A stretch of DNA of 13,202 nt from Metabacillus rhizolycopersici (GTDB taxonomy: Bacteria; Bacillota; Bacilli; Bacillales; Bacillaceae), in NCBI RefSeq assembly GCF_020075705.1, contig NZ_JAIQUM010000103.1, positions 1 to 13,202 on the forward strand. Direction: 5' to 3'. Both the position numbers and the translations under genes were made by a program. The notes beneath the pieces were generated by a model that saw nothing but the letters and a program-made list of their open reading frames with translations, ran no database searches and had not been told where the DNA came from. Each line of letters opens with the position of its first letter. Positions within the stretch are counted from its first letter, which is position 1. Positions 13,069 to 13,202 of this stretch are shown here, piece after piece.

Positions 13069-13202
13069 TGATGCCCCCCAAAAGTTAGAGTTGAAAATCT
13101 AACCTTTGGGGTGTTTATTTATGACTAAATATAGTGATGAATTTAAGATTATGGTAGTTCGAGAATATCAAGAAGGAGAGCTTGGATATCAACGTTTAGC
13201 TA
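13069..13202 (+). mobile_element. IS3-family (IS150-group-like) element, left end
   Basis: Begins with TGATGCCCCCCAAAAGTTAGA, which resembles the left terminal repeat of IS150-type elements. It contains an inverted repeat (CCCCAAAAGTTAGA near 13076-13089 with TCTAACCTTTGGGG near 13098-13111) just before orfA. It runs off the window. Confidence 0.7.
13121..13202 (+). CDS. IS3-family transposase OrfA, N-terminal part
   Basis: First 27 codons only: MTKYSDEFKIMVVREYQEGE and so on. This matches the opening of helix-turn-helix OrfA proteins that bind the IS ends (K-Y-S-x-E-F-K then V-x-E-Y). It starts with ATG about eight bases after GGGGTG, which sits in the right arm of the terminal inverted repeat. 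OrfB, with the DDE domain, would follow outside the window. Confidence 0.75.
   Translation, partial: MTKYSDEFKIMVVREYQEGELGYQRLA

Overview
The window comes from a low-GC, endospore-forming Firmicute, most likely a Bacillaceae member. The evidence is strong AGGAGG-type ribosome binding sites, several GTG/TTG starts, a GerAB-type germination permease, and operon content typical of Bacillales (DUF350, DUF4247 lipoprotein, membrane spermidine-synthase-like protein). It is an accessory region: core-like genes alternate with insertion-sequence debris, small hairpin repeats and gene fragments.

Layout. Bases 1-457: 3' end of an IS4-family element. 597-1103 (-): integral membrane protein of unknown function, with a solitary IS4 end facing back at 1310-1352. 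1475-2197 (+): secreted SGNH/GDSL hydrolase, followed by a multi-hairpin structured element (2187-2373) that may be a small RNA. 2561-3151 (+): YiiX-like NlpC/P60 cysteine hydrolase. 3152-3793: noncoding, with a degenerate second copy of the hairpin element and a start-less reading-frame remnant. 3794-7038 (-): a tight four-gene operon (small membrane-anchored protein, DUF4247 lipoprotein, DUF350 membrane protein, seven-helix spermidine-synthase-like protein) with its own extended -10 promoter and terminator. 7180-7449 (+) and 7413-7778 (-): two truncated genes, an ATPase-like fragment and a TetR regulator, meeting tail to tail at what looks like a deletion junction.

7958-9410 (+) is the most interesting part: an 88-residue, cysteine-free candidate precursor peptide, a perfect 15-bp terminator hairpin, then a radical SAM/SPASM maturase of the FxsB/Xye-like type. 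This looks like a minimal RiPP (ribosomally made, modified peptide) locus. No protease or exporter is visible, and immediately downstream lies a degraded IS4 copy (about 9480-10983) whose transposase has a nonsense codon, a missing 5' end and an embedded 44-bp palindrome.

11037-11489 (+): DUF1772-like membrane protein. 11557-11719: MITE-like element with 32-bp terminal inverted repeats. 11885-13015 (+): GerAB-type permease without visible GerAA/GerAC partners. From about 13069: left end of an IS3-family element with the first codons of its orfA.

The polyamine-type operon probably works as an envelope or stress module. The precursor and maturase form one functional unit. The remaining genes look unconnected.
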